Assembly: GCF_029168945.1 (NCBI RefSeq)
Contig: NC_083603.1
Location: 18,662,001 to 18,726,000 of the forward strand
DNA from: Cannabis sativa
Lineage: Eukaryota; Streptophyta; Magnoliopsida; Rosales; Cannabaceae
Length of the DNA stretch: 64,000 nt
Reading direction: 5' to 3'
Shown: positions 47,627 through 59,169 of the stretch, piece by piece
Numbering within the stretch: the first letter of the stretch is position 1
How the letters are laid out: each line of letters starts with the position of its first letter
Made by a program: the position numbers and the translations under genes
Notes under the pieces: generated by a model
What the model was told of the DNA's origin: nothing
Seen by the model: the letters and a program-made list of their open reading frames with translations, nothing else
Database searches by the model: none

Positions 47627-49387
47627 ATGGCTAGGAGCATCTCATACATAACAGGCTCCCAGCTTCTCTCACTCAAACGTCGTCCAAACATAGTCATCAT
47701 AGATGTCCGGTAAGCCTTATATATACATATACTTTATACAAATATTTTGTAAATTTATCAAATAATTGATTTTAGTCTGTAATTTAGGGATGATGAAAGA
47801 AGTTACGATGGCCATATAGCTGGGTCTCTCCACTACGCCAGTGACTCCTTTTCTGATAAGATCTCCAATCTCGTTCAGCAAGTCAAAGGCAAAGATACCC
47901 TCGTCTTCCATTGTGCTCTAAGCCAGGTTTTTCTTTTTATTCGTTGATTTTAATCTAATGGGTATTCCTTTGTTTGATTGAACTCTAGAGTTTTCAATTC
48001 ATCCTTTTATCTTAGTTAATGATTTAGTCATCAAAATTGGTTCTTTGCTTTTCATAGAGAGTTCAATATGTTCCAGAAAGTTACTATTTCAATTCATTTT
48101 TTAATTGATCTACTTGTAATTGAACTACCCTTTGTGGAAAGAATATAGGGGTTGATATTCTATTAAGGTTTGAACAAGAGTTCAATAGTTTGCTATTATT
48201 TTTTTATCAAACTCTATTCTTAGGCATTAACCGTTGACACATTGAAATTAAAAACCTTATTCTCTCATAACATCTGACAGAATTGTTAAATTTTTCATGA
48301 ATTGGCCACTTGAGGCTACTAGACTGGTTAGGCTTGTATGGGAGAAAAGGGTACGTGGTTCAAAGTTCAAACTGCCTTCGGACAAAGGGCTACCTGTGTT
48401 GTTTTATGTTTACTCTGCCTCCAGGCTTGAAATCTCTATTGCATTTTATAGCCTTAAAACCCCTTTATTTGAAAAGTCAAGTTGCAATATGCTGTATTAT
48501 GGTATAAATCTTGATTGTTTATGACTGAATTTTTCCTGAATGGTTATCAAACCCGGGATGTCCTGGATTCAAAGATTAAAGTTATGTAAGTTGCTTTGGT
48601 AGAAAACTCTAATATATTTATGTGATGATTGTGCTTGATATACTAAAAGTAATCAGATCATACACTAGCTGCTATAGTATTCTGTCGTATCCTAAGCCTC
48701 ATAAATAGTGGTTATACTTTAGATTGATATATTTCAAAGTTTCTTATAATAATTCGATCTAAATCCATGTCTAACTTGTTCTATAAGGTGTCAAAAGGCA
48801 AAGGGAAATTTATATAAACTACTATTTTTGGTAAATTTTTTACACATTCAAGTTTAAAGTTTCTTTCTTACTTTTTTACAGTATTCATAAAAATAACAAA
48901 ATAACCATATGAAAATAATAGGAAAATAATATTCTAACAGCATCAAAACAATATAAAAAACCAATATACAAATAACAAAAAACTAACAACAAAGAGTACA
49001 ACATAAAAATATATTAAAAGACCGTAAAAATATTTAAAATTTCATACTACTGTATTTTTGTAATTTTTGTGTTGTTGTTGTTGTGTTTTTTTTGGAAATA
49101 ATCCCAAAAGGTAAACCATCAAGCATTTTGGAAAGTTATATGAAATAATTGATTTTGACTGACCAACAATCATTCTTACCTAGAGTTTGTTGGTAATGTT
49201 GTAGGTTCGTGGCCCAAGTTGTGCTAGGAAGTTAGTGAATTATTTGGAGGACGTGAAGGATGATGCTGGTATAAAAAATGTCATGGTTCTTGAACGTGGC
49301 TTCAATGGCTGGGAAGCTTCTGGTCGGCCAGTTTGTCGCTGTAACAAAGTGCCCTGCAACGGCGAGAATGCATCAGGAGTTTCTTAA
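47627..49387 (+). CDS. ACR2: CDC25-like phosphatase / arsenate reductase ACR2 (single-domain rhodanese)
   Basis: Exons 47627-47709, 47788-47926 and 49205-49387, all with GT-AG borders, give 134 residues plus stop. The protein begins [16 protein letters not shown] and carries [17 protein letters not shown], the rhodanese fold start. The active-site loop HCALSQVR (C-X5-R) is split by intron 2 exactly after Gln. A Cys-rich end follows (CRCNKVPC), proposed in the Arabidopsis homologue to bind zinc. Length and sequence fit Arabidopsis CDC25/ACR2 (about 132 aa). That protein has tyrosine phosphatase activity in vitro and reduces arsenate; its cell-cycle role is disputed. Catalytic residues are all present. 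It converges with CRY3 (3' ends about 1.7 kb apart). Intron 2 is long (1.28 kb) and shows no clear element. Confidence 0.95.
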
Positions 49388-51099
49388 ATGACATCTGTGC
49401 TGATAACGAAGACATTTAGATACATTGTATCGGTTTAAACAACCATATCCATCTTCGCTTATAACCATTAAGCTTCAATAGATAAACAGATTAAGCCTTA
49501 TTTTGATAAGATCCCAAACATAATAAACAAATATAACGAATGAGAAATGTTGGACAAAGTTTCAATCCCCCTTTTCATTGCATTGTTCTTTTTCTCTTTT
49601 ATCATCTAAAAATCTTCAAGTTATTGTTAGCTAGCAGCAATATCTGACATAAACTATATTGGATACCCTTTGTATTCTAGTGAAATTATCATTTTCATTC
49701 TAAAAAACCAATGAAAAATAAAGAAATACAATTATACCCGTTTCGATTACAATTTAATAAAGCTTAATTTCTCATATACTATTCAAAACATTAGACCTAG
49801 AAACAATTTTGAGGGTTATATTATTAATGTAAATATCAAAGTATTAAGAGTATGAGTAATGATTCATGCACACACTCAAATTTATGTATAATTTGTAATT
49901 TGTGTATATCACCATAAAGAGTGTTGCTATTAGTACATCTTAATTTTCTATTCACACTGTTGTCGATACAATCAATATTGGATGCCACATACTGTTGTTG
50001 TAGAGAAAGAGAATTTTTGAGAGTGTATCACTGTGTGGAAGAGATATGCTCACTACTCTAAGATAACCAGTCTGTATCTTACTGTATACATTTTGTAACT
50101 GTGTTCTTGATTCATATCGGATGAGCTCAAGATAGTGCTCAACAATTCCAATCAAGCCTCCAATCTTATGGCCATAATACTTGGGCATACAAAAAAATGG
50201 GTAGATTATGGAATTGAAGCCAAAGAAAGGCTATTTCAAACTCAAGTTTTTTGAAATCCCCAATACCAACCGGTTTTGCAATAAGAGTAATATTGTTATT
50301 AATAAGCCACAGACTAGCTGGAAACACCAGTCTTGTTTTTCGACTCACACCAAATCAGAATAAATTCTGATTTTTTCCCACATTTTTGTTTCCAAAACAT
50401 GTTAACCATTGCGACCAAATGATCTTGTGCACTTGGAAGTCAAAACTTACCTAACTAAGGTTTTCACCACACTTTCTGCACCTTCCATTTGGTCGATGAG
50501 TTTCAATTGCATATGGGGGATATCATCCCCATCCTCTTGATCCATTGAAGAAGATGAAGAGAAGAAACAAATGGAAAAAACAACTACCAACACTCACCTC
50601 AAAGAAAGGAGAGAGAAGTGGTAGAAAAAAATACTTCTTTTTTTTATTTATTTATTTATTTTATATTAAAAGTTTGGGACTTCTATCAAAAAAAGTTTGG
50701 TACTTAAGTGCTATAATAACAAAACAACTGGTACTTTAACCACAAATTAGCTAATTATTTAATATAATTAAAGAACTAACTAATAATCATTCAACAGTTC
50801 TGTTAATGAAATTGGATTAAAATGCAGTAATACATTGACAGAATATTGTAGTCCTATTTCTCTGTTTTTTACAACTTTATCAAGGTGCAATCCTAAATAG
50901 GAAAATATCATGTCCCTCTAAAGATAAAAGATGATCCAGCTCGGGGTACTAAACACACCCTAATTCAGTGTTTCTGAGATTTAGCATTACATACATGAAT
51001 ATGTGACCTAATATAAATAGAAACTCACAGTGTTATGATAAATCAAGTAATGAAAAAATAAAATAAAAAATAGCAATATAATTATTGATCCTTCAAAAT
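49388..51099. other. Intergenic region between CDC25 and CRY3 3' ends
   Basis: Contains both 3' UTRs, a decayed LINE-like ORF fragment at about 49950-50400, and otherwise AT-rich sequence. No further gene was recognised. Confidence 0.5.
49950..50400 (-). pseudogene. DUF4283/LINE ORF1-like fragment
   Basis: The - strand shows, over two frames, FLWLQFHNLPIFLYAQ followed by YYGHKIGGLIGIVE. This order is the familiar WVQ-HNLP ... G-IG part of the plant DUF4283 protein carried by many LINEs and related sequences. It has stops and frame changes and no zinc knuckle is left. It is a short relic. Confidence 0.5.
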
Positions 51100-52361
51100 T
51101 TATCTTCTCTGTCCTCTATGTCCGAAATTCCCTTTTCTTGCTGAGGCCATGTATCGACCTTGGTTCCTGGTAGTAGCAGTACTCCCAAACTTTAGAGGTA
51201 CAATTTGCTCAATGTATAATTTTCCAGGAAAGTTTCTTTTATCTTTTGGGAGTGATTGCAATTGTGGCAACCAATACGCTGCATACTCACCTTCAGGATC
51301 ATATGTCTGCGCCTAAACATAAATTAAGAGTAAAAGATGTTTCAATCTCTTCTCATTTAATTAAGCCACAAATTTCATTTTCTAGCTTATCTTTTCAAAT
51401 GCTAAAAGCACACCAATTATTATTTCAAAACTAAAGCATAAGAGACTTACTTGTTTGGGGATGCTGAAGTAACGATCTTCTCTGGGATCATTTCCAACTC
51501 CTAAAATTAAAATGCATGTTTTAGAATATGCATTCAATTATGTTACAAAAGTACACCATGAGAAAATGCAGTATAAATGTTTGGAACTTTCCAAGGTTAT
51601 ATTATGGATTGCGCTTGATAATTAAGTTGGACGATTGTCTTTATCAAAGAAATATGAAGTAAAAAGATTCTGAGTTTCTCAACAACAATGTAGATTTGTA
51701 TTTGACATTTAATGGAGAGCTTTTTTGACATTTTAGTATGCCTCATCTTAAAACAAAAACATGTTTGTTCTTTGAAATAAAAAGTGTAGACAATTTCAAG
51801 TTTCAACTAACGTTGTATGATGTTAGGCGAGCATTCATAAAAAACATATTCATGAAAAAGATCCCCCCATATATTCAGGAACCCAATCTAGTACTTTTGC
51901 AGACACACATGAATGATTCAAAAATATGAACAAAGAATTTTCTCAACAGAAATATATGTGAAGTTAAGGTACATACCTGCCCCATAGGTCCAATTTCCAT
52001 AATTAGAGCATGGATCATAATCCAAAAGGCATGTCTCAAACCATTCAGCTCCCATTCGCCAATCAATTCCCATATCTCGAACAAGAAAGGAACACACAAT
52101 CTGCATAAAATTTCTAATCATTTTTTAATGCTCATCAGGCTACATAAAACTTTGCACTATTAGTCTTCTAATTAGAATCTTGCAAACCATCAAGGTTACC
52201 TGTCGTCCCCGATTCGACATAAACCCAGTTGTTGCCAATTCTTTCATGTTGGCATCTATGATAGGGTACCTAGAGATTTAACCACCTTATAGTCAGTACA
52301 TAAGTAAGAAGCTTAAAGTAAAGGTAGCGTAAGAACCAAAATCTATTAAAATATAACACAA

Positions 52362-52456
<95 letters not shown>

Positions 52457-55400
52457 GAAATATCACAGTTGGTGGTTTATCATGCATATCTAAATTGAAC
52501 ATTCACTTTCATCTTGTTAGAGAATCCCACATTGACAATGTGTGAAAACTAAATAACATACATAAAATACATGGATTACTCCTCTCATTAAAAATTAGTT
52601 TTAAAATAAAATCCATACATCTTACATTCTAACACGTCATCTGTTTTACTTTTTATAAATAAATAACTGGTAGGGATAGCATGTTGTTTGGAAATTATCT
52701 ATCATCTTCCACTCACCAAAGAAAACAACAAAAAATTCTGCTTGCATAAAAAGTAGGACTCCATCTATGGTAACACAATTTAAAATAAATGCCCATTTAC
52801 AGAAATCTGAGTTAAGCGATATACTCAGTACTGTGGAGGAAAGATCTTAAAGAAAAACTACCCTGTAGTGCCATCTCTCCAGGATTCAAACAATTTGATG
52901 TCTTGACTCCACCTTTTCTCCACATTCCTTGGTCCTCCTAAGAAAAAAAAGTAATGTGACACAAGCAAGAGACAATGAAGCGAAGAAAAGTTTAAATTTT
53001 TTTCACTTCAATAGTAGTTGATTTTATGGCCAACAAGCACTAAATTACTGTATAAACAGTTAGCAAGCAGTATTTTAACTTTTGAACACATTAAACATTG
53101 TATAAATCAAATGAGAACTATATCTACCTAAATGGAACAGGGCATTCCCGTATTTGACAGATAGAAACCTGAAGTAGTCCCTCCATATTAGTTCAAATAA
53201 AACCCTGTTAATATTAAAAAATCAATTAACCAACAATCAGTCCATGTCAACTATTGTTCCTAAGGAACGAATTTAGGGGCTTTCATTTCAATTTTCGCCT
53301 GAAATAAATATATTGACAGTTCAAAATCTCCAAACTAAGTTAAGCTTGTAAACTGATTGCCAACATTTTAAATGGGATAGCGAAGCTATTACCAGTATGT
53401 AGAGTCATTTGCTAGCCTCTCCTTTTCATATCTTTTGACCTGGGGACATCAACTGAAACCTCATCAAAAATCAGTTTCGATTTTCAGTATTCTAAGTCAT
53501 AATGCAGAATCTGTAAACATATAAAGAAAACGAACAAATCCTGACTTCTTCATGAATTAAGCGAGGGGAGACACTTCCAGAAGCAAGCCATGGAGAAAAT
53601 TTTGTTGAATAATCAGGTCCTAACATCCCATTTCTGGTCTCTTTGTATTTCTTGAGCAAATCCTGGAAATACATGGAGAAGATGATACATTATTGCTACA
53701 ACTAATGGTCCATTGAATCAGGTTTCCAGAATCTAAAGTTTTTAATATATTCTACAGTATTATGTTTTAATTCTAAACTCCCCTCTTTGGCCTGAACATG
53801 GTTCTGAAAAAGCTTATTTATGAATTGAAAATTGTAGTACTGAAATATTCTTTTATCTCATCAATGATGCTACCAAAAGCCAAAACAAAACACAAATAAA
53901 GAAGAAGATTGATCAACAATTATAGTTTATGAGATAGGATCTATTGAGGATTGCCCTTCCTATTGAGGATTTCACCGGCCGTGTCAGGCGGTTGAAATAC
54001 TTCAGCACCAAATCCAATGACATCATTAGGTAAGTATCATTTTATTTTATCATGTTGTATTCATTTATTTTTGTCAGTATCAATGTCTTCTATAGCAACA
54101 TCACCATTCTAACCATATCAAATAAGAAACGAAAAATCTATTAACAAAACCAAGTATAATCAGAAATATAGTGCAATATATTTCTCATACCTTCTTCCAG
54201 AAGTACTCGTACACTCGGCTCAGTGCGGCACTTTCACCCCCAACAAACTTCATTCCTTTACTGACCTGCATAAAGTGGGGAAAACTTCAGCAATTTGGCA
54301 TTTTCATTCTTTTTCAGTAAAGTTACCAAGGCTTTTCAACATTTCTAAACAGAAATCTAATTCTAGACAAATGTTCATGCAATAAATAGCTCGGCCTATA
54401 AAATTACATCTTGTGAGCTTAATCCAAGACTCTCCGTTGAAGGAATACATCCCCAATCACCAATGCTGGGTGGTGGTGGCCCAAGAGATGCTGGCATTTT
54501 TATGCAGCCACGGATAGAGCATTTTGATTCGACTGCCTGCATTTTACTTCCCACAAACAAGATTAGACATAATAACAACACCTGCTCGATCTGGAAATTC
54601 AGAAAGCTAGGAGTGCAAATTATTAATTTTTTAAAACGTAATAAGAAATATAATTGGCATGCCTTACGAAATTGCGTATAAACATCTGGTAAACTACTGG
54701 TGGAAAATGGAAGATCATCAATGTGGTACATAGTGGCACCCCAAACAAGTTGTAACTTGGCCTTGTTGGATCGCTCTGAAGATGATTCTAAGACAACTTT
54801 CTCAAGACCTTTGCTCACCAACCTTTCAACAATCAGCTCCTCACTACAAGTTTCTTTTTGGGCATATACCTGACTCGATCAAATAAAATAGAAATACCCA
54901 CATTCTAACACATCAAAAACTTATCTCAAAAATAACATCAGATCAGAGCTTAGCTATAAAACCAATTTAAGTCTGAAAATCACTTAACAATATGTGCTCC
55001 ATAAGTTTTGGCAAGACTGGGTAAAATTTCCTCCGGTTTTCCATGCTTTATTAGCAAGTTAAGTCCCCGCTTGGTTAAATTCTTTCTCAAATCGGCCAAG
55101 CATTCTATGAGAAATTGTGCTCTCAAAGCTGCCAAAACATTATACAACACGACATTGCATTTTTAATGTTTTGAAAAGACCGATTTGGAAACTGTGGATT
55201 CAAACACTTAATATTCCATTTCATTTTTCATAATTCTCTCATCTATAAGTTTCAATTTGCAGAAAATAAGAACAATTTCGAAAACACAAAACGGTTACAT
55301 ACGTACCCCCAGTTTTAGGGAACCCAAAGTAATGAGTAGCACCAAAAAGCCGAGGATCGACACAGTAGACAGGCAAAACTGACTCAGAAGACACCCATGC

Positions 55401-55736
55401 TTTATACAAAGCCTCATTGTCTAAAACTCTAAGATCATTCCTGAACCAAACAATGGCGACTCCATTGCCGCTCCTCCTCCTTGTAGACGAAGACAAAAAG
55501 TACCTCTGAAAACTCTGGTCCGCGATTAGGTCCACTTGATCGGTTTCCAGGTCCGGAACCTTGAAAATTTTAGCAGAGCTAGCCCTCCTGACCGGGCCGG
55601 GATCAGAGCCGGAACTCATCGGATTCGATTTGACGAAGTGTACGAGTATCGAAGTCCTAGGGTTTAGCTTTGGATGTGAATTTCTGATAAAATATGGGAA
55701 AGAGACAGGAGTGAGTTGAAGCAGAGAAATGGCCAT
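51100..55736 (-). CDS. CRY3: Cryptochrome DASH (CRY3), 13 exons
   Basis: Exons (- strand): 55307-55736, 54989-55128, 54663-54869, 54408-54536, 54191-54265, 53546-53662, 53393-53439, 53128-53204, 52862-52937, 52200-52269, 51977-52100, 51451-51500, 51100-51312. They sum to 1755 nt, 584 residues, close to Arabidopsis CRY3 (569). The first 40 residues look like an organelle transit peptide (Ser/Pro/basic, few acids). The photolyase domain begins [18 protein letters not shown]. The FAD-binding domain includes [50 protein letters not shown] and [18 protein letters not shown]. The tail is [13 protein letters not shown] then a basic, Gly/Arg-rich end, as in CRY3. It is a blue-light flavoprotein of chloroplasts and mitochondria that repairs cyclobutane dimers in single-stranded or looped DNA. 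All junctions are GT-AG except intron 3 (54537-54662), which is GC-AG. The N-terminal ATG is the first in frame. Confidence 0.96.
52364..52453. repeat. (GA)n microsatellite in CRY3 intron 9
   Basis: About 45 uninterrupted AG units, 90 bp. As transcribed with CRY3 it is a pure (CT) run. It lies about 400 bp from the exon 9 donor and about 95 bp before the exon 10 acceptor. Confidence 0.97.
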
Positions 55737-55796
55737 TTTTGTAGCTACTGAAGAGAGTGAAAGGAGGGAACTTTTTCTTTAATCACTTAGAAAGAT

Positions 55797-55829
55797 GACA
55801 CGTGGCATTAAGACATTCCATGCTACGTG
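55797..55829. promoter_or_regulatory. G-box CACGTG and ACGT element near CRY3
   Basis: GACACGTGGCA has the palindrome CACGTG at 55799-55804, 63 bp upstream of the CRY3 ATG, and TACGTGG follows at 55824-55830. G-boxes of this form bind bZIP/bHLH factors such as HY5 and PIFs, which would suit a light-related gene. Because it is close to the ATG it may lie in the 5' UTR. Confidence 0.55.
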
Positions 55830-56246
55830 GTTCTCTACCAGCCCAATATGAGACTTACCTGCGATTTGTAAGAATTTAGACCACACGTTAAGTCGTTTTC
55901 ATAAGTTTGACTTTTTAATTTGTAGGAAACTTTTATCTTTATTAATTTTTAGTGGGAAATTTGAGGAATATGAAAAAAGAATCACTTAATAAATTGAAAA
56001 AATATATTTTAAAAATGTTACATAAAATTAACCTATTAAATTTCTCTTACCACCCTCACTTGAAATATCCCCTCATTTCCTCCCCATTTATTTTTATTTC
56101 AAATTTCTTTTTATAAAACTAAGACAACGCATGACTTCAACATTTCAAGAAGATTGTATTTGTTCTTTCCCAATTCCCACCTAGAATTAATTAAGCTCCT
56201 TAAAAGAAAAATGTTGTATGTATTTTTTTCCAACTTAAATTCAAAA

Positions 56247-56257
56247 TTTGGCGGGAA
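56247..56257 (+). promoter_or_regulatory. E2F/DP site upstream of the cyclin gene
   Basis: TTTGGCGGGAA is a full match to the classic E2F consensus (TTTSSCGC type), 400 bp upstream of the cyclin ATG. E2F sites drive G1/S expression of plant A3 cyclins, so position and neighbour agree. Confidence 0.65.
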
Positions 56258-56656
56258 TGAATTTAAATTAGTTTGTTGATTATAGAAAAAAACATTCTAT
56301 ATATGGATTAGATTAAATTAACTTATATTTTGATGAAGAATTTGAGGTTTTTATATATGGCCATTTGATGGACATCGAAAATTGACTATAAATTCGTTGC
56401 ATTAATTTGGTATATGTTATTTTCAGGTCAGTTAATTTTTTTTATTATTATTATTATATGCTAGTTAATGCAATTTTTGTGTGTGTGGACTGTTTACTAT
56501 AACTTAACATATATACATATATACTTCAAACTGTGTTGTATATATACATGTTTTGCTATTATTCGTTATTTGTTATAGTTGGCTGAGAAAGACTAAGTAC
56601 AAACCGCACCAAGATCAAGAAACGCGTCGTTTTGTGCCAGCTCATCAACTTGTCTA

Positions 56657-58455
56657 ATGTCTGGGATCGATTCTCAAGAGCCCAAGAAAATCAAGATCAA
56701 GGAGGCACCCACCACTGCCACGGCAACGTCGACCACCACCTCCGGCGCCGGAAAGGAAGAAAAAACTGATCATAAAGAAAAAGACAATAAGTTGGACCCC
56801 GAAACGACGTCTTCCGGCGATGGTGATCCTCAACGCCTTCCTTTTGTTTCTGAGTTTTATGCTTATCTTCGCGAAATGGAGGTATATATATATATATATA
56901 TATATATATGGTTTTTTTTCTTCTTTAGTTTGTGTACTTTTGATGTGTATATTAATGTATTATATATATATTTATAATAATATGAATAAGGTTGACCCAA
57001 AGAGGAGACCCTTACCTGATTACATGAGGAGAGTTCAGAATGACAATATTACCCCTAATATGAGAGCAATTTTGGTTGATTGGCTTGTGGAGGTTGCAAA
57101 CGGATTCGACCTCACATCCCTAGAAACTCTGTTCGTTACCGTTTCATATATTGATAAATTTTTATCAATCAAGATTCTCAATCGGAAAAAGCTTCAGTTA
57201 CTAGGAGTTTCTTCAATCATCATAGCCTCGTACGTTTAGCCTCATTCTTCTGAAAAACTACATTATTCTTATTATTATTATTTCAAACTTAATTGTATAT
57301 ATATGTTTAAATTAGTAATATTGCATTGGCTGATGATATATATACATTGTACTGGTGAGAAGAAAGTATAATGACGAGATTATCCCACCACACGTTCAAG
57401 ATATGTGTCGTGCAACAGATCATGCTTACACTGTCGAAGAGGTAAATTATAAATTAATTAATCCAAAGTACTATTTTGAATGAGTTAATTATAATTTTGT
57501 TTTAATTATTACATTTAATTAGTTTTAATATATATATAATATTGTGAAGATAGTGAAGATGGAAGCTGAGATACGTAAGACTTTGGAATTGGATAATGAA
57601 TTGAGGAGCGGCCACCCTACCTTAATAACATTTATACGGTACGAGAAATATGTGAAAAAATATCTGTTAATTAAACAATATTTTAACTGTTAGCCTTTTG
57701 TATCTATATATAGAACCTATTCTAAGTGCTAGACTGATTGTGGTTTCTTTCAATTTTTCGGTTTGCAGGAGATTTATGAGTGTTGATGAAGAAAGTTTAG
57801 AAGTCAGTTTAATCAGACATTATATTGATCTATAAATATTATATATATATGGATGTCTGATCATATATTAACATATTATACACATGCAGGACAAACCCAA
57901 GTATGAATTCCTGTGCGTGTATCTTTCTAAGCTAGCATTATTGGATTATGATTGTACTGTGAAATTCCTACCTTCTTTGGTGGCAGCATCAGTTATCTTT
58001 CTTGCAAGACTCATTGTTAAGCCACAAGCTCATCCTTGGGTAAATATAATAGAACTTTTTTACTATAATTATATTCGTACTTGGAACTGTAATTATATTT
58101 TGTTATATTAATTACCAGACATTATCCCTGCAAAAATATTCGAGATACAAGCCGCCCGAGTTACAGCAATGTGTTGTTAGTTTAAGAAATGTGTATCTTG
58201 GTATAAAATGGAAGTCTCTGGTGGCTATAAGAGAGGAATACAAGCAGGTACAATATATATATATATATATTCTATTTCGTGTTATAATTGTTTATATATG
58301 TATATATATTATATATGATTTGCTTAATTTGTCTAGATAAATGAAAGTTAACTAATAAACAACTATATATGTATATTTTGGAACAGTCTGCGGAAGACGT
58401 GTCTACTGTTGCAGAGATACCAGCACACTATTTCGGAGACATTATTATTAGCTAG
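56657..58455 (+). CDS. CYCA3: Cyclin A3-like protein, 8 exons
   Basis: Exons 56657-56881, 56991-57229, 57363-57441, 57550-57638, 57769-57802, 57890-58039, 58119-58247 and 58387-58455, all GT-AG, total 1014 nt, 337 residues. After a low-complexity N-terminus (Thr/Ser/Lys-rich, no clear RxxL destruction box seen) the cyclin N box contains FYAYLREMEVDPKRRPLPDY, the MRAILVDWLVEV core, VSYIDKFLSIKILNRKKLQL and GVSSIIIASKYNDE. The cyclin C domain follows (FLCVYLSKLALLDYD ... LPSLVAASVIFLARL). This is the layout of plant A3 cyclins that activate CDKA at G1/S. Odd points: the usual KYEEI-PP segment reads KYNDEIIPP with one extra residue, and an acidic CDK-contact Glu seems displaced. The C-terminus is short. 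It may be a diverged paralogue rather than the main A3 cyclin. Confidence 0.9.
56884..56909. repeat. (TA)n microsatellite in cyclin intron 1
   Basis: About 13 TA units directly after the first donor site. Further TA runs lie in intron 7 (about 58250-58270) and downstream of the gene (about 58609-58632). Confidence 0.85.
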
Positions 58456-58938
58456 CTAGAAATAAACAATGACAGAAGAAATGAAGTAATTTTTGGATCA
58501 TGATGACTTGGAAAATAGGGTTTGTCAATACAAAATACAAGGCCTTTGTGCTCATGCATGTAGCCACGGGTATTAGTATTTTTGATCTGAAATACATTAT
58601 TGGAATTTATATATATATATATATATATATATGCTGATCTACATGAAACATGTTTGTAATTTTTGTAATGATGATTTTCTTCATTTGTCTTGTGTATGTT
58701 CTCACGATTTTATTGACTGAAATCTAGCTAGTCTCTCTCCAAATAAATTAATATCAAGAATGATTTCGGATCTAACTGTAATTTCAGATTTGAGCCAACA
58801 ATTTCTTATTTAGTTAATATTAAGATCAAAATTAAATTTTGGGCGTCAATTTTATTCATTTTAAAGATATAGTATCTAAATTTTGTTAAAAGAATTTGAA
58901 TGAAAGGAATATTGAGTGGTTCCATTTCTGGTACAGGT
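58456..58938 (+). other. Cyclin 3' UTR and spacer
   Basis: AT-rich, with a (TA) run at about 58609-58632. No poly(A) signal can be fixed with confidence; AATAAAT-like words occur. No gene is seen. Confidence 0.4.
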
Positions 58939-59132
58939 TGTTAAGATTAAAAATCTTGAAAAAATTTAGTGCAACTTTTATGCTAACGGTAGCATTTGTT
59001 TTTGTGCTTTTACGTGTAATGACATGAAAGGTCCCTTTCCCGTTGCATGCCATGCCTATATATATTAATGAATATACTCACAGTCTCATTTGAGTTATGT
59101 TTTCTATTTTTATAAATTTTAATTTCTTCACT

Positions 59133-59144
59133 TGGTATCAGAGC
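59133..59144 (+). other. Primer binding site, initiator-Met type
   Basis: TGGTATCAGAGC, the standard copia primer site, just inside the short LTR. Confidence 0.85.
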
Positions 59145-59169
59145 TTTTTTGCCTTTACCCGAGAAAATC

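Larger units (their letters stand above)
55737..56656. promoter_or_regulatory. Bidirectional promoter region CRY3 / cyclin
   Basis: 920 bp between the two divergent start codons. The CRY3 side holds G-box-type ACGT elements; the cyclin side an E2F-type site. The rest is AT-rich with (TA) and T runs. No other gene or element is seen. The sites are called from sequence only. Confidence 0.6.

Noticed and set aside
48297..48524. Open frame inside CDC25 intron 2
   Set aside because: No splice support and no similarity that I can recognise; it lies wholly in an intron whose flanking exons join perfectly.
52293..52502. Poly Ser-Leu open frame
   Set aside because: Translation of the (GA)n microsatellite; not a gene.
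56820..57239. Open frame reading through cyclin intron 1
   Set aside because: Reads the (TA) repeat as Tyr-Ile repeats; the GT-AG removal of 56882-56990 restores the conserved cyclin sequence.
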